A DNA stretch of 64,000 nt from JASLEW01 sp963732005 (GCA_963732005.1 CAVSXT010000004.1:806001-870000); one strand, 5' to 3'; positions 25,484 to 34,942 are shown, counted from the stretch's first letter. Translations and numbers: made by a program. Notes: generated from the letters alone by a model not told the origin.

Positions 25484-26692
25484 ATGAACGTGCAACCAAT
25501 ACCTCGGAACTCAACGGGCAATCGGCCGCGTCTGTCGAGGCGCACACCGAGGGCCGCGCTCCATTTCATCATCGTCCTGGCACTGGCGCTCCTTGTGAGT
25601 GCCGCGGCGAGTGCGCTCTCCACGAATCCATGCATACCCGTACGAGCGCCGGGCATCGGTGAAGGCTTCGCCGATCTCCCCGGCTACAGCATCAACCTGC
25701 CGACCACCTCGTCCACTGCCGACGATGTGAGCAAGGGCTTTCGGGTCGTGAAGATCTGGCCGGTCTATCAGCAGTTGGCGTACGAAAATCAGCTGGACCC
25801 CATCTTCACCAATCCCAATCTGGACGTCATCGTGTTTCGGCCGTACTCCAATCAGACCGCGACCACCCAAAGCGCCGCTCAACAGGAGACGTTGTGCGCG
25901 GGCACGGCGAGCGCCACGACGGGCTTCGAGGTCGCCGACATCGCCACCGACTACGGCGCCGTAGCGACGCTCTTGTACGAGAGATATGGCAGCCAAAACA
26001 AGACAGTTATCTTGACCGGCTGGGAGGCTGACAATCAAATCAAGTACTACCCAGCGACCAATCCACCGTGCGCCTGGCCCGCCAATCCCACGCCCTATCG
26101 CCAGCTTCTCGAAACGCGCCAAGCCGCAGTGAAGGCAGTGCGCCTGCAGTACGCCTCGTCGAACCTGCGTGTGTTTCACGCGGTCGAAATCAACCGGGCG
26201 GTCACCACGCTCAGCGTGCTCTCGTCGCTCATCCCGCAGATGGTGAAAGACGGCAATGCGCCGGATTTCATCTCCTACTCCTCATGGGCCTCGCAGCCAG
26301 CCAATGTCGCGACCGCGCTTGGCACGATCGCGTCCCTGAGTGGCTTGTCTCACGACCGAATCTATGTGGGCGAGTGGGGGTGTGTCGTGGGGGCGCCTGG
26401 CAGCAGTGACGCAATGAATAGGCCGAGCTGCTTCGCAACCGACGCGGCCAATGTCTTTAACTGGGGTTCCCGGCTGTGGTTTGTCTGGTCGTACAGCGGC
26501 AATGGCGGCTATAGCTCGTACGATCTGGTGTTCGGACCGACCGGCCCGACGAGCGGATGCCTGACCGGCTCCTGTGTTGGTCTCGACTCGCCGAATGGCT
26601 TCGGCACGGTGAACAACGGCCTCCCTGGGAGCAACAATCCCGTCATCCAGGGTATCAATACGGAGTGGTACACGCACTTCACCTGCCCATAG
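25484..26692 (+). CDS. Secreted glycosidase-like protein
   Basis: 402 residues. A basic N-terminus and a hydrophobic segment (FIIVLALALLVSAAASA) form a signal peptide. The mature protein has alternating strand/helix blocks such as KTVILTGWEADNQIKYY, PDFISYSSWA and RIYVGEWGC, which resemble a TIM-barrel glycoside hydrolase with candidate acids in GWEAD and GEWG. GAAAGGGA precedes the ATG. The family was not identified, so enzyme activity is a guess. It is followed 178 bases later by a large membrane protein. Confidence 0.5.
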   Translation: MNVQPIPRNSTGNRPRLSRRTPRAALHFIIVLALALLVSAAASALSTNPCIPVRAPGIGEGFADLPGYSINLPTTSSTADDVSKGFRVVKIWPVYQQLAYENQLDPIFTNPNLDVIVFRPYSNQTATTQSAAQQETLCAGTASATTGFEVADIATDYGAVATLLYERYGSQNKTVILTGWEADNQIKYYPATNPPCAWPANPTPYRQLLETRQAAVKAVRLQYASSNLRVFHAVEINRAVTTLSVLSSLIPQMVKDGNAPDFISYSSWASQPANVATALGTIASLSGLSHDRIYVGEWGCVVGAPGSSDAMNRPSCFATDAANVFNWGSRLWFVWSYSGNGGYSSYDLVFGPTGPTSGCLTGSCVGLDSPNGFGTVNNGLPGSNNPVIQGINTEWYTHFTCP

Positions 26693-26870
26693 CATCGGCG
26701 GTGCGGCTCTCTTGGAGCGGCGGATCGACCTCGGCTCGCGACCGTGCCATGGTCCGGGCCGAGCCGCCTGCTCCGAGAGCCGCGGCGGACGGCGGATGCT
26801 GGCGTTGTGGCTGAGCGGCGCGCAGCGCCGACTTCTGCGGATGGGCGATGGTATCCTGTGGCGCTTGGAT

Positions 26871-28412
26871 ATGCCAGCCGCGATGACAAACCTGCCTGGA
26901 GCTGCTGGAGAAGAACGCGCGTTTCGGAGGCGTCGCCTCTCACGCGGCCTGTGCGTGGCGGCGCTTGGGCTCTTGCTGCTCGGCGGGGGCTACGGCGCGA
27001 CGACGCTTGCGCAGAGTCCCTGCGTCGGAGTGGCGGATAACGGCGATTTCTTCCGGGTAACCCAACCGGCCGGCCTCGAACCCCTCGATGCACCGCGAGC
27101 GCGGGGGCTCTTCGTTCAATGCGAATACCTCACCGTCCCTGCCGACTTCACTCATTTCTTTTCGAGCGCGGCGCTCGCGGCGTGGACCGCCAAGCACTTC
27201 GCCTGGGGAGCAGCGGACCGCATGGAGTTACGCCAAATGGGCCTGACCTGGCTCACGGTCCTCATGGCAGTCCTCGTCTTCTTTGTGGTGAGCGACAACC
27301 TTTCCGCGATCTTCGCCGTGGCCGTGCTCGCCGTCTTCCTTGATCCCGGATATCTCCTTTTCTTCAACAGCTTCTATGCCGATCCGGCCTGCATGATTCC
27401 TCTCGCCGGATGCGTCCTGTGGCTTCGCCGCTTCGGGGCACGCCGCCGCGAGTTCTCAGAGTCGCCATTCCACACCGCGGCGCCATGGCTCTATCTTCTT
27501 TTCGCCCTCGCGCTTTGCGCAGGCTTCAGCAAGATGCAGTACGCGCTCTTTCCCGGCGTTCTTCTTGCGGGCCTGCTGCCCATACTCCTCGCGCCGGACC
27601 TGAGCTGGCTGCGGCGCGCCGTGGTCGCCGGTGCGCTCGTCATCGCGACCGCGGCGGCCGTCTGGCATTTCTCACTCGGCACTGGCGCGCGATTCCTTGA
27701 GGCGAACAACTACCACGCCGTCTTCGCCGGCATGGCCCTTGTAAGTTCGGAGCCGGACCAGGCCCTGGCGCAGTTGGGCATCCCGGCGGAACTGCGGGGT
27801 CTGCCGCGGCGCGACGTGTGGTCCGCCCATATCGACCCCGACCATCCCATTCACGCTTATCTGAGGAACCTCTCGCGCCGGCGGCTCGCCTTGCTCTACC
27901 TCCGCGATGCCGGCGCAATCGTCCGCGCCCTCGATCGCATAGAGGACGAACTCGCGTTGCCGCGCACGCACACTCGCGGCAACTTTCCCTTCAGTGCCGA
28001 ACACCCCCACAAGGAGATCATCGACTCCTCCTGGCGCTTTGGCCGCGTGCGGAGTTTTCTTTTCGGGCGCTGGCCTTGGATGCTGTGGCTCTTCCTCGCG
28101 GGCGTCGTGGGATGGTGCGGCGCCGCGGTCACGGCACAGAGCGCGCGAGCTGGCTCCGTTGCTCCCTACGTGTTTCTTCTGGTCTGGTTCGCCACCCAGC
28201 TTGTGGTCGTGATCCTCGGCGACGGGTTCGTCGCGTTGGAGCAGCACCTCATCGGTGCGCGCGTCGCGCTCGACCTTCTCCTTGCCGTGACCGGGGTCGA
28301 ACTGTGCTTGTGGCTGGCCAGCGCCTGGCGCAAGACGAGATCATCGCGTGAACCTCAGCTTACTTCTGAAAGAACGGTGGCTCACTCGTCGGTCCTCGCG
28401 AGTGGATCGTGA
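26871..28412 (+). CDS. Polytopic membrane protein, WsfD-like glycan hexosyltransferase family (tentative)
   Basis: 513 residues with about ten hydrophobic segments, for example LCVAALGLLLLGGGYGATTL and WLTVLMAVLVFFVVSDNLSAI. A lumenal motif VADNGDFFRVTQPAGLEPL near residues 50-70 and FFNSFYADPA resemble GT-C-type WsfD proteins of surface glycan synthesis. In-frame ATGs also exist at 26841 and 26883. With the preceding secreted protein it may form a surface polysaccharide pair. The family call is from memory of motifs. Confidence 0.5.
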   Translation: MPAAMTNLPGAAGEERAFRRRRLSRGLCVAALGLLLLGGGYGATTLAQSPCVGVADNGDFFRVTQPAGLEPLDAPRARGLFVQCEYLTVPADFTHFFSSAALAAWTAKHFAWGAADRMELRQMGLTWLTVLMAVLVFFVVSDNLSAIFAVAVLAVFLDPGYLLFFNSFYADPACMIPLAGCVLWLRRFGARRREFSESPFHTAAPWLYLLFALALCAGFSKMQYALFPGVLLAGLLPILLAPDLSWLRRAVVAGALVIATAAAVWHFSLGTGARFLEANNYHAVFAGMALVSSEPDQALAQLGIPAELRGLPRRDVWSAHIDPDHPIHAYLRNLSRRRLALLYLRDAGAIVRALDRIEDELALPRTHTRGNFPFSAEHPHKEIIDSSWRFGRVRSFLFGRWPWMLWLFLAGVVGWCGAAVTAQSARAGSVAPYVFLLVWFATQLVVVILGDGFVALEQHLIGARVALDLLLAVTGVELCLWLASAWRKTRSSREPQLTSERTVAHSSVLASGS

Positions 28413-28512
28413 AGTAGGTCCCCGAGTTCCGCCGCCTCACGCGCGCCTGACTCCTCTCTGCTGTCCCGGCTGGCCGCTCTCTTCTACGCCGAGGCTCGGG
28501 CGGTCAGGCCAC

Positions 28513-28989
28513 TCACCCTCGGCGTCTCGCGGGCGATGCAAGCCAGCGCTCGAAGATCCGCCGGATGCGCGGCGAGGGGCGCCGCGCTTCGTCCCGCTCC
28601 CAGGCGCCGACCGTCGAGGGATCGAGCCCCAGCCGCCCGGCAAGCGCCGCTCGCGAGAGTCCCGCAGTTTCACGCGCGGCCCTAATCTGCCCACCAAAGC
28701 CCGCGGGCTCCGGCCGGGGGTCGTAGCCGAGGAACCCAAGGATCTTGGGCCAGAAGCGCGCTGTGGGCGCCGCAGCGCCCGTCTCCCACGTGGCGAGGCT
28801 CGCCGTGGAGCAGCCGATCGCGGAGGCCGTGCCGCGGAGCCTGAGGCCCCGGTCGAGGCGGGCCTTCTTCAGGTGCTCCCCTACCGAGGTCGGCGTCTCG
28901 GGGTAGCCAGGGCGGGGAATCCGTCCTCGCAGGGTGACATGACAAATGATGCACGCAAGGGTGGGGATGCGTGCATAAGTTGCCAGCAT
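28513..28989 (-). CDS. Double-HTH XRE-like regulator next to the element C junction
   Basis: 158 residues as drawn; the first 25 come from the recombinase/att region and the true start is probably downstream or was lost. Two HTH-like repeats are visible: TSVGEHLKKARLDRGL..TASAIGCSTASLATWE and IRAARETAGLSRAALAGRLGLDPSTVGAWE. It begins immediately beyond the 3' end of the element C recombinase and is probably the flanking host gene at that insertion. Confidence 0.65.
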   Translation of the reverse strand: MLATYARIPTLACIICHVTLRGRIPRPGYPETPTSVGEHLKKARLDRGLRLRGTASAIGCSTASLATWETGAAAPTARFWPKILGFLGYDPRPEPAGFGGQIRAARETAGLSRAALAGRLGLDPSTVGAWERDEARRPSPRIRRIFERWLASPARRRG

Positions 28990-29589
28990 CTTGGAGAGGC
29001 GGGGGTAGTGGGGGCTCCGGCGGGCGCAGCAGGCAAGAGAGGGTGATCTCGATCTCGTCTTTGCCCACCGTCACCCGTTCCACGATGGCCTGGATGATGG
29101 CCCGCCGGTCGTGCGGGGTGAGTTCCTCCCAACGGTCGTACAGGTCTTCGGCTTCGGAGACCACTTCCTCGCGGGAGAGGTGCTGGATCTTCAGGAAGTC
29201 GATCTCCCCTTGGAGCCGGGGGATCTCCGCCTCAAGCTCTACCCGCCGGTCCTCGATCGGCTGGTGGCGCTCCCCCAAGGCCCGCGCGGTGATCTCCTTC
29301 GCCAAGTAGAGCCGGAAGACCTCATCCGCTTCCGCCTTGAGGCGGTCGGCTTCGCGCCGCAGGGCGTCGAGGAGATCGACCTTGGCCTGCACCTCCTGGT
29401 CCGCCTGAGAGAGGGCGCCCGCAACCTCCTCCGGGGAGAGGAAGAAAGCCTTGAGCTGCTCTTGGAAGACCCGCTCAAGGTCCGCCTGCGGCACCTTGTT
29501 ACGGCACGCCTTGCAGACGTACTTCGGGGTGTTCGAGGGGACCCACATCCGGCCGCCGCAGTGGCAGAAGGTGAGGCCGGCGAAGAGGT
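28682..29589 (-). pseudogene. Element C large serine recombinase, C-terminal fragment
   Basis: From LFAGLTFCHCGGRMW (zinc ribbon) through KVPQADLERVF, the coiled coil, and ERVTVGKDEIEITLSCL it matches the C-terminal half of the element B recombinase. The N-terminal catalytic domain is missing because IS21-C inserted at 29590. After the QDAG residues at the CCAAGATGCTG module it has no stop of its own and reads about 95 codons into the neighbouring XRE gene out of frame. Confidence 0.85.
28968..28994 (-). other. Attachment-site-like module at the element C end
   Basis: CCAAGATGCTG-N8-TGCACGCA, the same 11-8-8 layout as at 55904-55930 in element B. Here TGCACGCA is also part of a 9-bp inverted repeat (ATGCACGCA / TGCGTGCAT) around a 10-base loop. 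It spans the recombinase 3' end and the transition to unrelated flanking DNA. Confidence 0.5.
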
Positions 29590-29625
29590 TGTTGCCGGTC
29601 ATGTGTTTCCGTAGGATTCCGGTCA

Positions 29626-29751
29626 TCAGGTCGAGGTGGCGATGCGTGCCCGTAGAAGGGTCAGGTACCCGAGATCGGGCGGGTTGAGGCGGAGTTCCTC
29701 GATGACGGGGAGGAAATAGGCGAGGGACCGGACGAGCGGCAGGGGCGGGAG
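29626..29751 (-). pseudogene. IS21-C orf3, 3' part
   Basis: LPLVRSLAYFLPVIEELRLNPPDLGYLTLL..., homologous to IS21-A orf3. Joined across IS21-D (removing one GGCGGGAG) to the part at 32652-32848, the frame is continuous. Confidence 0.8.
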
Positions 29752-30117
29752 TGCGGATTCCGACGAAGCCGGCCACCCATTCCGATCGAAGCCGGCCACC
29801 CTGTCGGAGCGTAGCGACGAGTGGGGCTCATGGTTGATCGAAGTGGCCGCCTTGGCCACTGGTGGCGCCTGTGGAGTCTGTCATGTTTCTTCTTCCCTTC
29901 CTGGGGGTATGTGACCTCGTCGCCGCGGCTGTGCGTAGCTGTGGAAATCCCGGGGGTGGGTGAGTGGCGGGCAGGGATTTCCAACGGGTGTGGAAAGGTC
30001 CGGGGAGGCGGGTGGGTGGTGGCCCGGAGCTTTCCATACCCGGGCAGATTCCACAGCCGGGGTGGGGGGCTTGCAGGGTGGGGGGTAGGCGCCGGCGGCG
30101 CGCCGCGACCGGGACCT

Positions 30118-30873
30118 TCATGATGGGCTCTCCGCCGGCGGGACGAGCGCGTTGTGCTTGCGCCGCGACTCGCCTTTGAGCTTGAGCTGGTAGGCGTTGT
30201 GGACCAGCCGATCGAGCAGGGCGTCCGCCAGCGTGGCGTCGCCGATCGCGTCGTGCCAGGTGTCGACGGGGAGCTGGCTGGTCACCACCGTGGAGCGGCA
30301 GCCGTAGCGGTCTTCCATGATCTCCAGCAGGTCCCGGCGCTGAGCATCGCCCAGCGGATGCATGCCCCAATCGTCGAGGACCAGCACCTCAATGCGAGCC
30401 AGGTTCACCAGCAGCTTCGAGTACCGTCCGTCCGCCTTGGCGGTGCCCAGCTCGGACAGCAGGCGCGGCACGCGGTGATACGCGGCGGTGAAGCCTTCAC
30501 GACATGCTTTCTGCGCCAGCGCGCAGGCCAAGAAGCTCTTGCCGGCGCCGGTCGGTCCGGTGATCAGGACGTTGAGGCGTTGGGAGACCCACTGGCACGA
30601 GCACAGCGACAGGAAGAGCGACCGATCCAGTCCGCGGGGCATGCGCAGATCCACGTCCTCGACCGCGGCGGCCTGGCGCAATCTCGCCTTGGCGAGCCGG
30701 TCCTTCAGCCGGCGATTCTCGCGCTCCGTCATCTCGCGATCCACCAGCAGGCCCAGGCGCTCGGCGAAGCCGAGCTCATCGAGGCCGCTCATCTGCAGCT
30801 GCTCCTCGAGGCCTTTGAGCATGCCGGTCAGCCGCAGCGCTTGGAGCTTCTCCAGCGTCGGATGGGTCAGCAT
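30118..30873 (-). CDS. istB: IstB helper ATPase (IS21-D)
   Basis: 251 residues with TGPTGAGKSFLACAL (Walker A) and VLVLDDWGMHPL (Walker B), the IS21/IS1162-like IstB subtype. Its start overlaps the istA end by seven bases. Confidence 0.95.
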   Translation of the reverse strand: MLTHPTLEKLQALRLTGMLKGLEEQLQMSGLDELGFAERLGLLVDREMTERENRRLKDRLAKARLRQAAAVEDVDLRMPRGLDRSLFLSLCSCQWVSQRLNVLITGPTGAGKSFLACALAQKACREGFTAAYHRVPRLLSELGTAKADGRYSKLLVNLARIEVLVLDDWGMHPLGDAQRRDLLEIMEDRYGCRSTVVTSQLPVDTWHDAIGDATLADALLDRLVHNAYQLKLKGESRRKHNALVPPAESPS

Positions 30874-32429
30874 GGCTTGCCCTCCTCGCGGTAGTACGAG
30901 GCGCCGCGAAGATTCTCATGGGCGAGCGGCCGCGCCGCCAGCAGCTCGGTGTCCGGCTCCGGCTGACGATCCAGCCCCACCAGCAGGATCGAGCGCACGC
31001 TGCGGTACGAGGCGGCGCCGACCTGCAGGGCGCGCTGGCAGGCCGCATCGAGCCGCTCGCCGCCGTAGCGCTGACTCAGGCGCATGATCCCCAGGCACGA
31101 GCGGAAGCCCTGCTGCGGATGGACCCGCGTCGCCATCACCGTTGCGATGAGACCGGCCACCGAAGGGCCGGCTTGCTGTGCCCAGCGCACCAGCCGCTCG
31201 GGCGTCCACTCCGCATACGCCCGATGGGCCTGCGGCATGTGCTCGTCCTGCGTCGTGTGCGCTCCGCGACGAAAGCTGCGCAGGTGGCTCGCCACGCGCT
31301 TGCTCTTCGCGAAGCACTCCACAGTCTTGGCGCTCACCCGGACGTCGAGCTGCTGGCTCACCAGCTGGTAGGGCACGCTGTAGTAGTGGCCGTCGACCTC
31401 GACGTGGTAGTCGATGTGGACTCGCGCTTTCTTCCACTCCGCGTATGTGAAGCGCTCCTCGGGCAGCGGTCGCAGAGCCGGCCGCTCGAGACTCTCGAAC
31501 AGCGACCGGCGCGAGCCTGGCAGCTTGCGGAAGGGCCGGTCGTTCAACGGGCCGAGAAGCTCCCGGATCGCCTGGTTGAGCTCGGCGAGCGAGAAAAACT
31601 GCCGATGCCGCAGCCGGGCCAGGATCCATCGCTGCACGAGCTGCACGCCCGACTCGACCTTGGCCTTGTCCCGGGGCTTGCGCACCCGCGCTGGCATCAC
31701 CGCGACACCGTAGTGCACCGCCAGATCCTGGTAGGTCGGGTTGAGCTCCGGCTCGTAGCGACAGGCGCGAGTGACGCCGCTGCGAAGATTGTCCGGGATC
31801 ACCAGCTCGGTGAGGCCGCCGCCGAATTCGAAGGCCCGTACGTGCGAGCCGATCCAGTCGGCAAGACCCTGGCTCCACGTCGCCTCCGCGAAGGTGTAGC
31901 TGCTCGCGCCCCACACCGCCACGAAGACCTGCGCCTCCCGCACTTCCCCGGTCCCAGCGTCCACCACCGGCACCGTCGCGCCGCAGTAGTCCACGAACAG
32001 CTTCTCGCCGGGCCGGTGCACCTGGCGCATGCACAGGTCCAGCTTCCCCCGCCAGGCCCCGTACAGCTCGCAGAAACGGCTGTACTGGTAACCGCCCGGC
32101 TGCCGCTCCCGGTACTCCTGCCAGACCAGGCTCAGCGTCACGTCCTTGAGCTTCAGCTCGTCATGCACCTGCACCCAGTCCACGGCCGGTCGCTCGCGCC
32201 GCGGCGGCCGCCACGCCGGCGGATAGAGCCGTCGCTCGAGCTCCTCGCCACTCCACCTCTCCCACCCCGCTTCCAGCACGCCAGCCCTCTGCGCTCGCTC
32301 CAGGTACTCCGCGACGCTCGCCCTCCCGACACCGCACACCCGACTGGCCTGCCGCTGGCTCAAACCGCACACCAGAAGCAGCCGCAACACCTCCTGAATT
32401 TTCCTCATGCTGAGTCTCCGTGCCGGCAT
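30867..32429 (-). CDS. istA: IstA transposase (IS21-D)
   Basis: 520 residues from the ATG of MPARRLSMRKIQEVLRL. HTH (LSQRQASRVCGVGRASVAEYL), DDE core (LFVDYCGATVP, VIPDNLRSGV, KVESGVQLVQRWIL) and C-terminal domain (HYYSVPYQLV). Longer reading upstream runs into terminal repeats and is rejected. Confidence 0.95.
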   Translation of the reverse strand: MPARRLSMRKIQEVLRLLLVCGLSQRQASRVCGVGRASVAEYLERAQRAGVLEAGWERWSGEELERRLYPPAWRPPRRERPAVDWVQVHDELKLKDVTLSLVWQEYRERQPGGYQYSRFCELYGAWRGKLDLCMRQVHRPGEKLFVDYCGATVPVVDAGTGEVREAQVFVAVWGASSYTFAEATWSQGLADWIGSHVRAFEFGGGLTELVIPDNLRSGVTRACRYEPELNPTYQDLAVHYGVAVMPARVRKPRDKAKVESGVQLVQRWILARLRHRQFFSLAELNQAIRELLGPLNDRPFRKLPGSRRSLFESLERPALRPLPEERFTYAEWKKARVHIDYHVEVDGHYYSVPYQLVSQQLDVRVSAKTVECFAKSKRVASHLRSFRRGAHTTQDEHMPQAHRAYAEWTPERLVRWAQQAGPSVAGLIATVMATRVHPQQGFRSCLGIMRLSQRYGGERLDAACQRALQVGAASYRSVRSILLVGLDRQPEPDTELLAARPLAHENLRGASYYREEGKPC

Positions 32430-32554
32430 CTCCCTCCCTTCGTCGTGAAGGGCGAGGATGCCACAGCGTCGGAGCCCAACTCGTCGCTCGTTCCGACCGG
32501 AAGGCGGCCACCCTTCCGATCGATGCCGGCCACCCTTCCGACGACCACCCACAA

Positions 32555-32651
32555 GTGGCCGCCTTCGCGTCGGAAAGGGTGGCCGCCTTCACCCCGGAAC
32601 GGTGGCCGCCTTCACGTCGGAATCCCTGGCCGCCTTCATCCGGAATACGCA
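32555..32651. repeat. Terminal direct repeats of IS21-D (istA-proximal end)
   Basis: Four copies of TGGCCGCCTTC-N3-5-CGGAA spaced about 26 bases apart, preceded by two inverted relatives (from about 32504). Two or three related copies lie at the other end (29752-29872). Such arrays are IstA-binding sites in IS21 elements. Confidence 0.75.
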
Positions 32652-32848
32652 GGCGGGAGATCTGGAGGGCGGCTACTTCGCCGGGCGACGGCGAGTAGGA
32701 AGGCTGCCTCGATGGTTGGCAAGGCAATCCCTTGGTCAAACAGCTGGGCGGCGAGCCGGCGGTCGGACGGGGACGGTCGGCGGGCTGCCGTGTGCGGCAG
32801 CCCGCAGTAGAGGGCGAGCACGGCACGGACGTAGGCGGCGCGGCTCAC
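32652..32848 (-). pseudogene. IS21-C orf3, 5' part
   Basis: MSRAAYVRAVLALYCGLPHT... up to the IS21-D insertion in PPDLPP. It begins four bases before the istB stop, the same coupling as in the other elements. Confidence 0.8.
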
Positions 32849-33603
32849 GGTTTGCGCTTGCGGCGTGCAGCGGCCTCGGCTTCGCTCTCGCGCCGGCGGT
32901 AGCTGTCGGCCTCGATGGAGGTGACGTCGGCGTGGTGGGTCAGTCGGTCGATAAGGGTGACAATGCAGGTGGCGTTGGGGAAGACGGCGTTCCAGTCCTT
33001 GAAGGCGAGGTTGGTAGTCACGAGCAAAGATCGACGTTTTTCGTAGCGCGGGTTGATCACCTTGTAAAGCAGATCGGCGGCGTGATCGTCGTAGGACAGG
33101 TAGCCAATTTCGTCAAGGCACAGTAGTGAGGGGCCGGTGTAGGCAGCGATCCTGCGGCGGCGTAGCTCGGGCGAATCACAGTCGACGTCGTCGAGCAGCT
33201 CGGCGGCGGTACGAAAGAGCACGGAGTAGCCTGCGAGGACCGCCTGGTAGGCGATGTTTTTGACCAGCATGGTCTTGCCGACGCCGTTGGGTCCGAGCAG
33301 GACGAGGTTTCTGCCTTCGCGGAGGAAGTCGAGCGCGATCGCGCGTTCGAGCAGGGGTCGGTCAATCCGCTTGGGCCAATTCCAGTCGAAGTCCGTGATG
33401 GGCTTGAAGGCGCCGAGCCGACTGCGGACGGTGCGGCGCTCGAGAGAGCGACGCGAGCGGTCGGCGGTCTCGGTCATGGCGATGTGTTCGAGCACGGCAC
33501 GAGGAGCAAATCGTCGCTGGGTGGCGGTGGCGAGCAGATCGTCGAGGCCGGCAGCGGTGGCGTACAAGCCGAGGGTGCGAAGCTGTGTTGCCAGGTCATT
33601 CAT
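32845..33603 (-). CDS. istB: IstB helper ATPase (IS21-C)
   Basis: 252 residues: Walker A GPNGVGKTMLVK, Walker B LLCLDEIGYLSYDD, TTNLAFKDWNAVF. The ATG at 33603 overlaps the end of the istA remnant by eight bases. It appears intact although its element is truncated. Confidence 0.9.
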   Translation of the reverse strand: MNDLATQLRTLGLYATAAGLDDLLATATQRRFAPRAVLEHIAMTETADRSRRSLERRTVRSRLGAFKPITDFDWNWPKRIDRPLLERAIALDFLREGRNLVLLGPNGVGKTMLVKNIAYQAVLAGYSVLFRTAAELLDDVDCDSPELRRRRIAAYTGPSLLCLDEIGYLSYDDHAADLLYKVINPRYEKRRSLLVTTNLAFKDWNAVFPNATCIVTLIDRLTHHADVTSIEADSYRRRESEAEAAARRKRKP

Positions 33604-33845
33604 CGACACGCTCCGGCGGTGTGGGCTCCTCCTCCGCGACGAGCCCCTCGTCAGGTGCGGGCTCCTTCTCCGGTGCGGGCTCGGCGAGCTGGTCATAGTC
33701 GGACAGCGAGTGCGGCCGCACATGGAAGGCTGCGAGCTCGGGTCGGTTGGTCAGATCGACGGGCAGCGGCGGCCGGCGCTGGGTTTCGCGACGATGCTTT
33801 TCGAGCAGGTACTCGACCGAAGCGACCGTGGGTGTACCACGCGCC
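33596..33845 (-). pseudogene. istA: IstA C-terminal remnant (IS21-C)
   Basis: About 80 residues (TPTVASVEYLLEKHRRET..., HVRPHSLSDYDQLAEP) matching the C-termini of the other IstA proteins in this window. The catalytic domain is deleted. Confidence 0.8.
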
Positions 33846-34035
33846 AGGGCTTCGCGAGCTTGGAGAGCATGTCGATCTGATCCTGCTCGCTCGGGTGGAA
33901 GGCTTCCTCGCCCACGAAGGCGGCGAGCAAGACCTCTTCCACAAGATCGCGCAGCGGCACCTCATGGCTCACGGCGACGGCCCGCGCCAGCTCGAAGATC
34001 TTGCGGTCGAGGGTCACGGTGGGCGGCTTCACCAT
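33846..34035 (-). pseudogene. Truncated ribbon-helix-helix-like gene
   Basis: MVKPPTVTLDRKIFELARAVAVSHEVPLRDLVEEVLLAAFVGEEAF... resembles the CopG/RHH-type protein at 34669-34932, sharing the GEE-x-F segment. It is cut at its C-terminus by IS21-C. Its start overlaps the RadC stop (ATGGTGA). Confidence 0.6.
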
Positions 34036-34631
34036 GCGCCCCTCTGCTTCAAGGACACGTAGCGGCCGGCCTTGCCCAAGACCAGGTGGTCCACGAATTC
34101 GACGCCGACGAAGTTCGCCGCGACGGCCATGCGCTGGCTGAAATTCACGTCCTCGCTGCTCGGGGTCGGATCGCCGCTCGGGTGGGTGTGGAAGATGACG
34201 ACGGCGGCAGCGCCACGCAAGAGGCATTCCTTGAGGATCTCGCGGGGCTCCACCGCCGCCCGGTGCAGGGTGCCGCGGTACGCCTCGGCATCGGAGATCA
34301 AGCGGTGGCGCACGTCGAGGAAGAGGGAGCCCATGACCTCCTGATCGCGCAACCCGTAGCGGAGCATGAGGTAGCGGGCGACCTCATGCGGCCGGTCCAA
34401 GGGCTTGCGCTCCCGGACCTCGCCCTCGGCCAGGCGCCGGCCGAGTTCCGCGGCGGCGAGGAGGCGGGTGGCTTGGCGCTCATCCACGCCTTCGTGCCGG
34501 AGCATCTCGCGCGACGTACCCGGCAGGGTGAAGAGATCGCCCCACCGCTCTACGAGGGTCTCTGCCAGAGGGAGCGGGTTCTCCTCGCCCTCGGCGATGA
34601 GGGCTGCGAGGAGATCCGCATCCGAGAGCAC
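34029..34631 (-). CDS. radC: RadC/JAB-domain protein
   Basis: 200 residues from a GTG. An N-terminal helix-hairpin-helix region (TLPGTSREMLRHEGVDERQATRLLAAAEL) precedes the MPN/JAMM core HTHPSGDPTPSSED with its zinc ligands and LVLGKAGRYVSL. RadC proteins on plasmids and ICEs are common but their biochemical role is unsettled. It is in a leftward cluster with RHH and XRE genes. Confidence 0.9.
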   Translation of the reverse strand: MLSDADLLAALIAEGEENPLPLAETLVERWGDLFTLPGTSREMLRHEGVDERQATRLLAAAELGRRLAEGEVRERKPLDRPHEVARYLMLRYGLRDQEVMGSLFLDVRHRLISDAEAYRGTLHRAAVEPREILKECLLRGAAAVVIFHTHPSGDPTPSSEDVNFSQRMAVAANFVGVEFVDHLVLGKAGRYVSLKQRGAW

Positions 34632-34668
34632 CTCGGCCCCCTTGGGCTTACGCCTGGTACTCGCTCTC

Positions 34669-34932
34669 TTAGGTTTGGCTTTCAGGGGCCGCCTCCTGTC
34701 CCGCCCCCTCCGGGCGCCAGGTGCCGAGATCCAGGCCGTAGATGCGGGTCAGCTCCCCGATCTGCCCGACCTCGGCAGCGGTGAAGGGCTCCTCGCCCGC
34801 GAAGCCGGCGCGGACGATGTATTCGAGGAGATCACCCAAGGAGAGATCGCGCAGCTCGGCGAGGGCCTTCAGGACCTTCACCAAGCGCTTCTCCATGCGG
34901 ACGCCGGTTTGCACTCGGGTATGGTTGTTCAT
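34669..34932 (-). CDS. Ribbon-helix-helix-like small protein
   Basis: 87 residues. RVQTGVRMEKRLVKVLKALAELRDLSLGDLLEYIVRAGFAGEEPF fits a CopG/Arc-like strand-helix-helix with a conserved GEE-x-F. Probably a DNA-binding regulator or antitoxin of element C. Confidence 0.55.
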   Translation of the reverse strand: MNNHTRVQTGVRMEKRLVKVLKALAELRDLSLGDLLEYIVRAGFAGEEPFTAAEVGQIGELTRIYGLDLGTWRPEGAGQEAAPESQT

Positions 34933-34942
34933 GTCGTCTCCT

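Larger units (their letters stand above)
29752..32651 (-). mobile_element. IS21-D: complete two-gene IS21-family element nested in IS21-C
   Basis: 2900 bp with ends TGCGGATTCCGACGAAG (left) and TGCGTATTCCGGATGAAG (right, inward). It is flanked by an 8-bp duplication GGCGGGAG (29744-29751, 32652-32659). It carries only istA and istB, of a lineage distinct from the other IS21 elements here, plus repeated terminal motifs. Confidence 0.95.
29590..33845 (-). mobile_element. IS21-C: truncated IS21-family element
   Basis: The downstream end is intact (TGTTGCCGGTCATGTG inward from 29590). It matches the ends of the mini-element at 41227-41841 (TGTTGCCGATC). It retains orf3 (split by IS21-D), istB and the last 80 codons or so of istA; the rest of istA, the zinc-finger ORF and the other end are gone. 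The truncation point near 33845 abuts a broken ribbon-helix-helix-like gene. Confidence 0.85.

Noticed and set aside
28951..28976. Inverted repeat ATGCACGCA/TGCGTGCAT as a transcription terminator.
   Set aside because: No T-run follows on either strand, and half of it is the module shared with the element B end, so an attachment-site role fits better.
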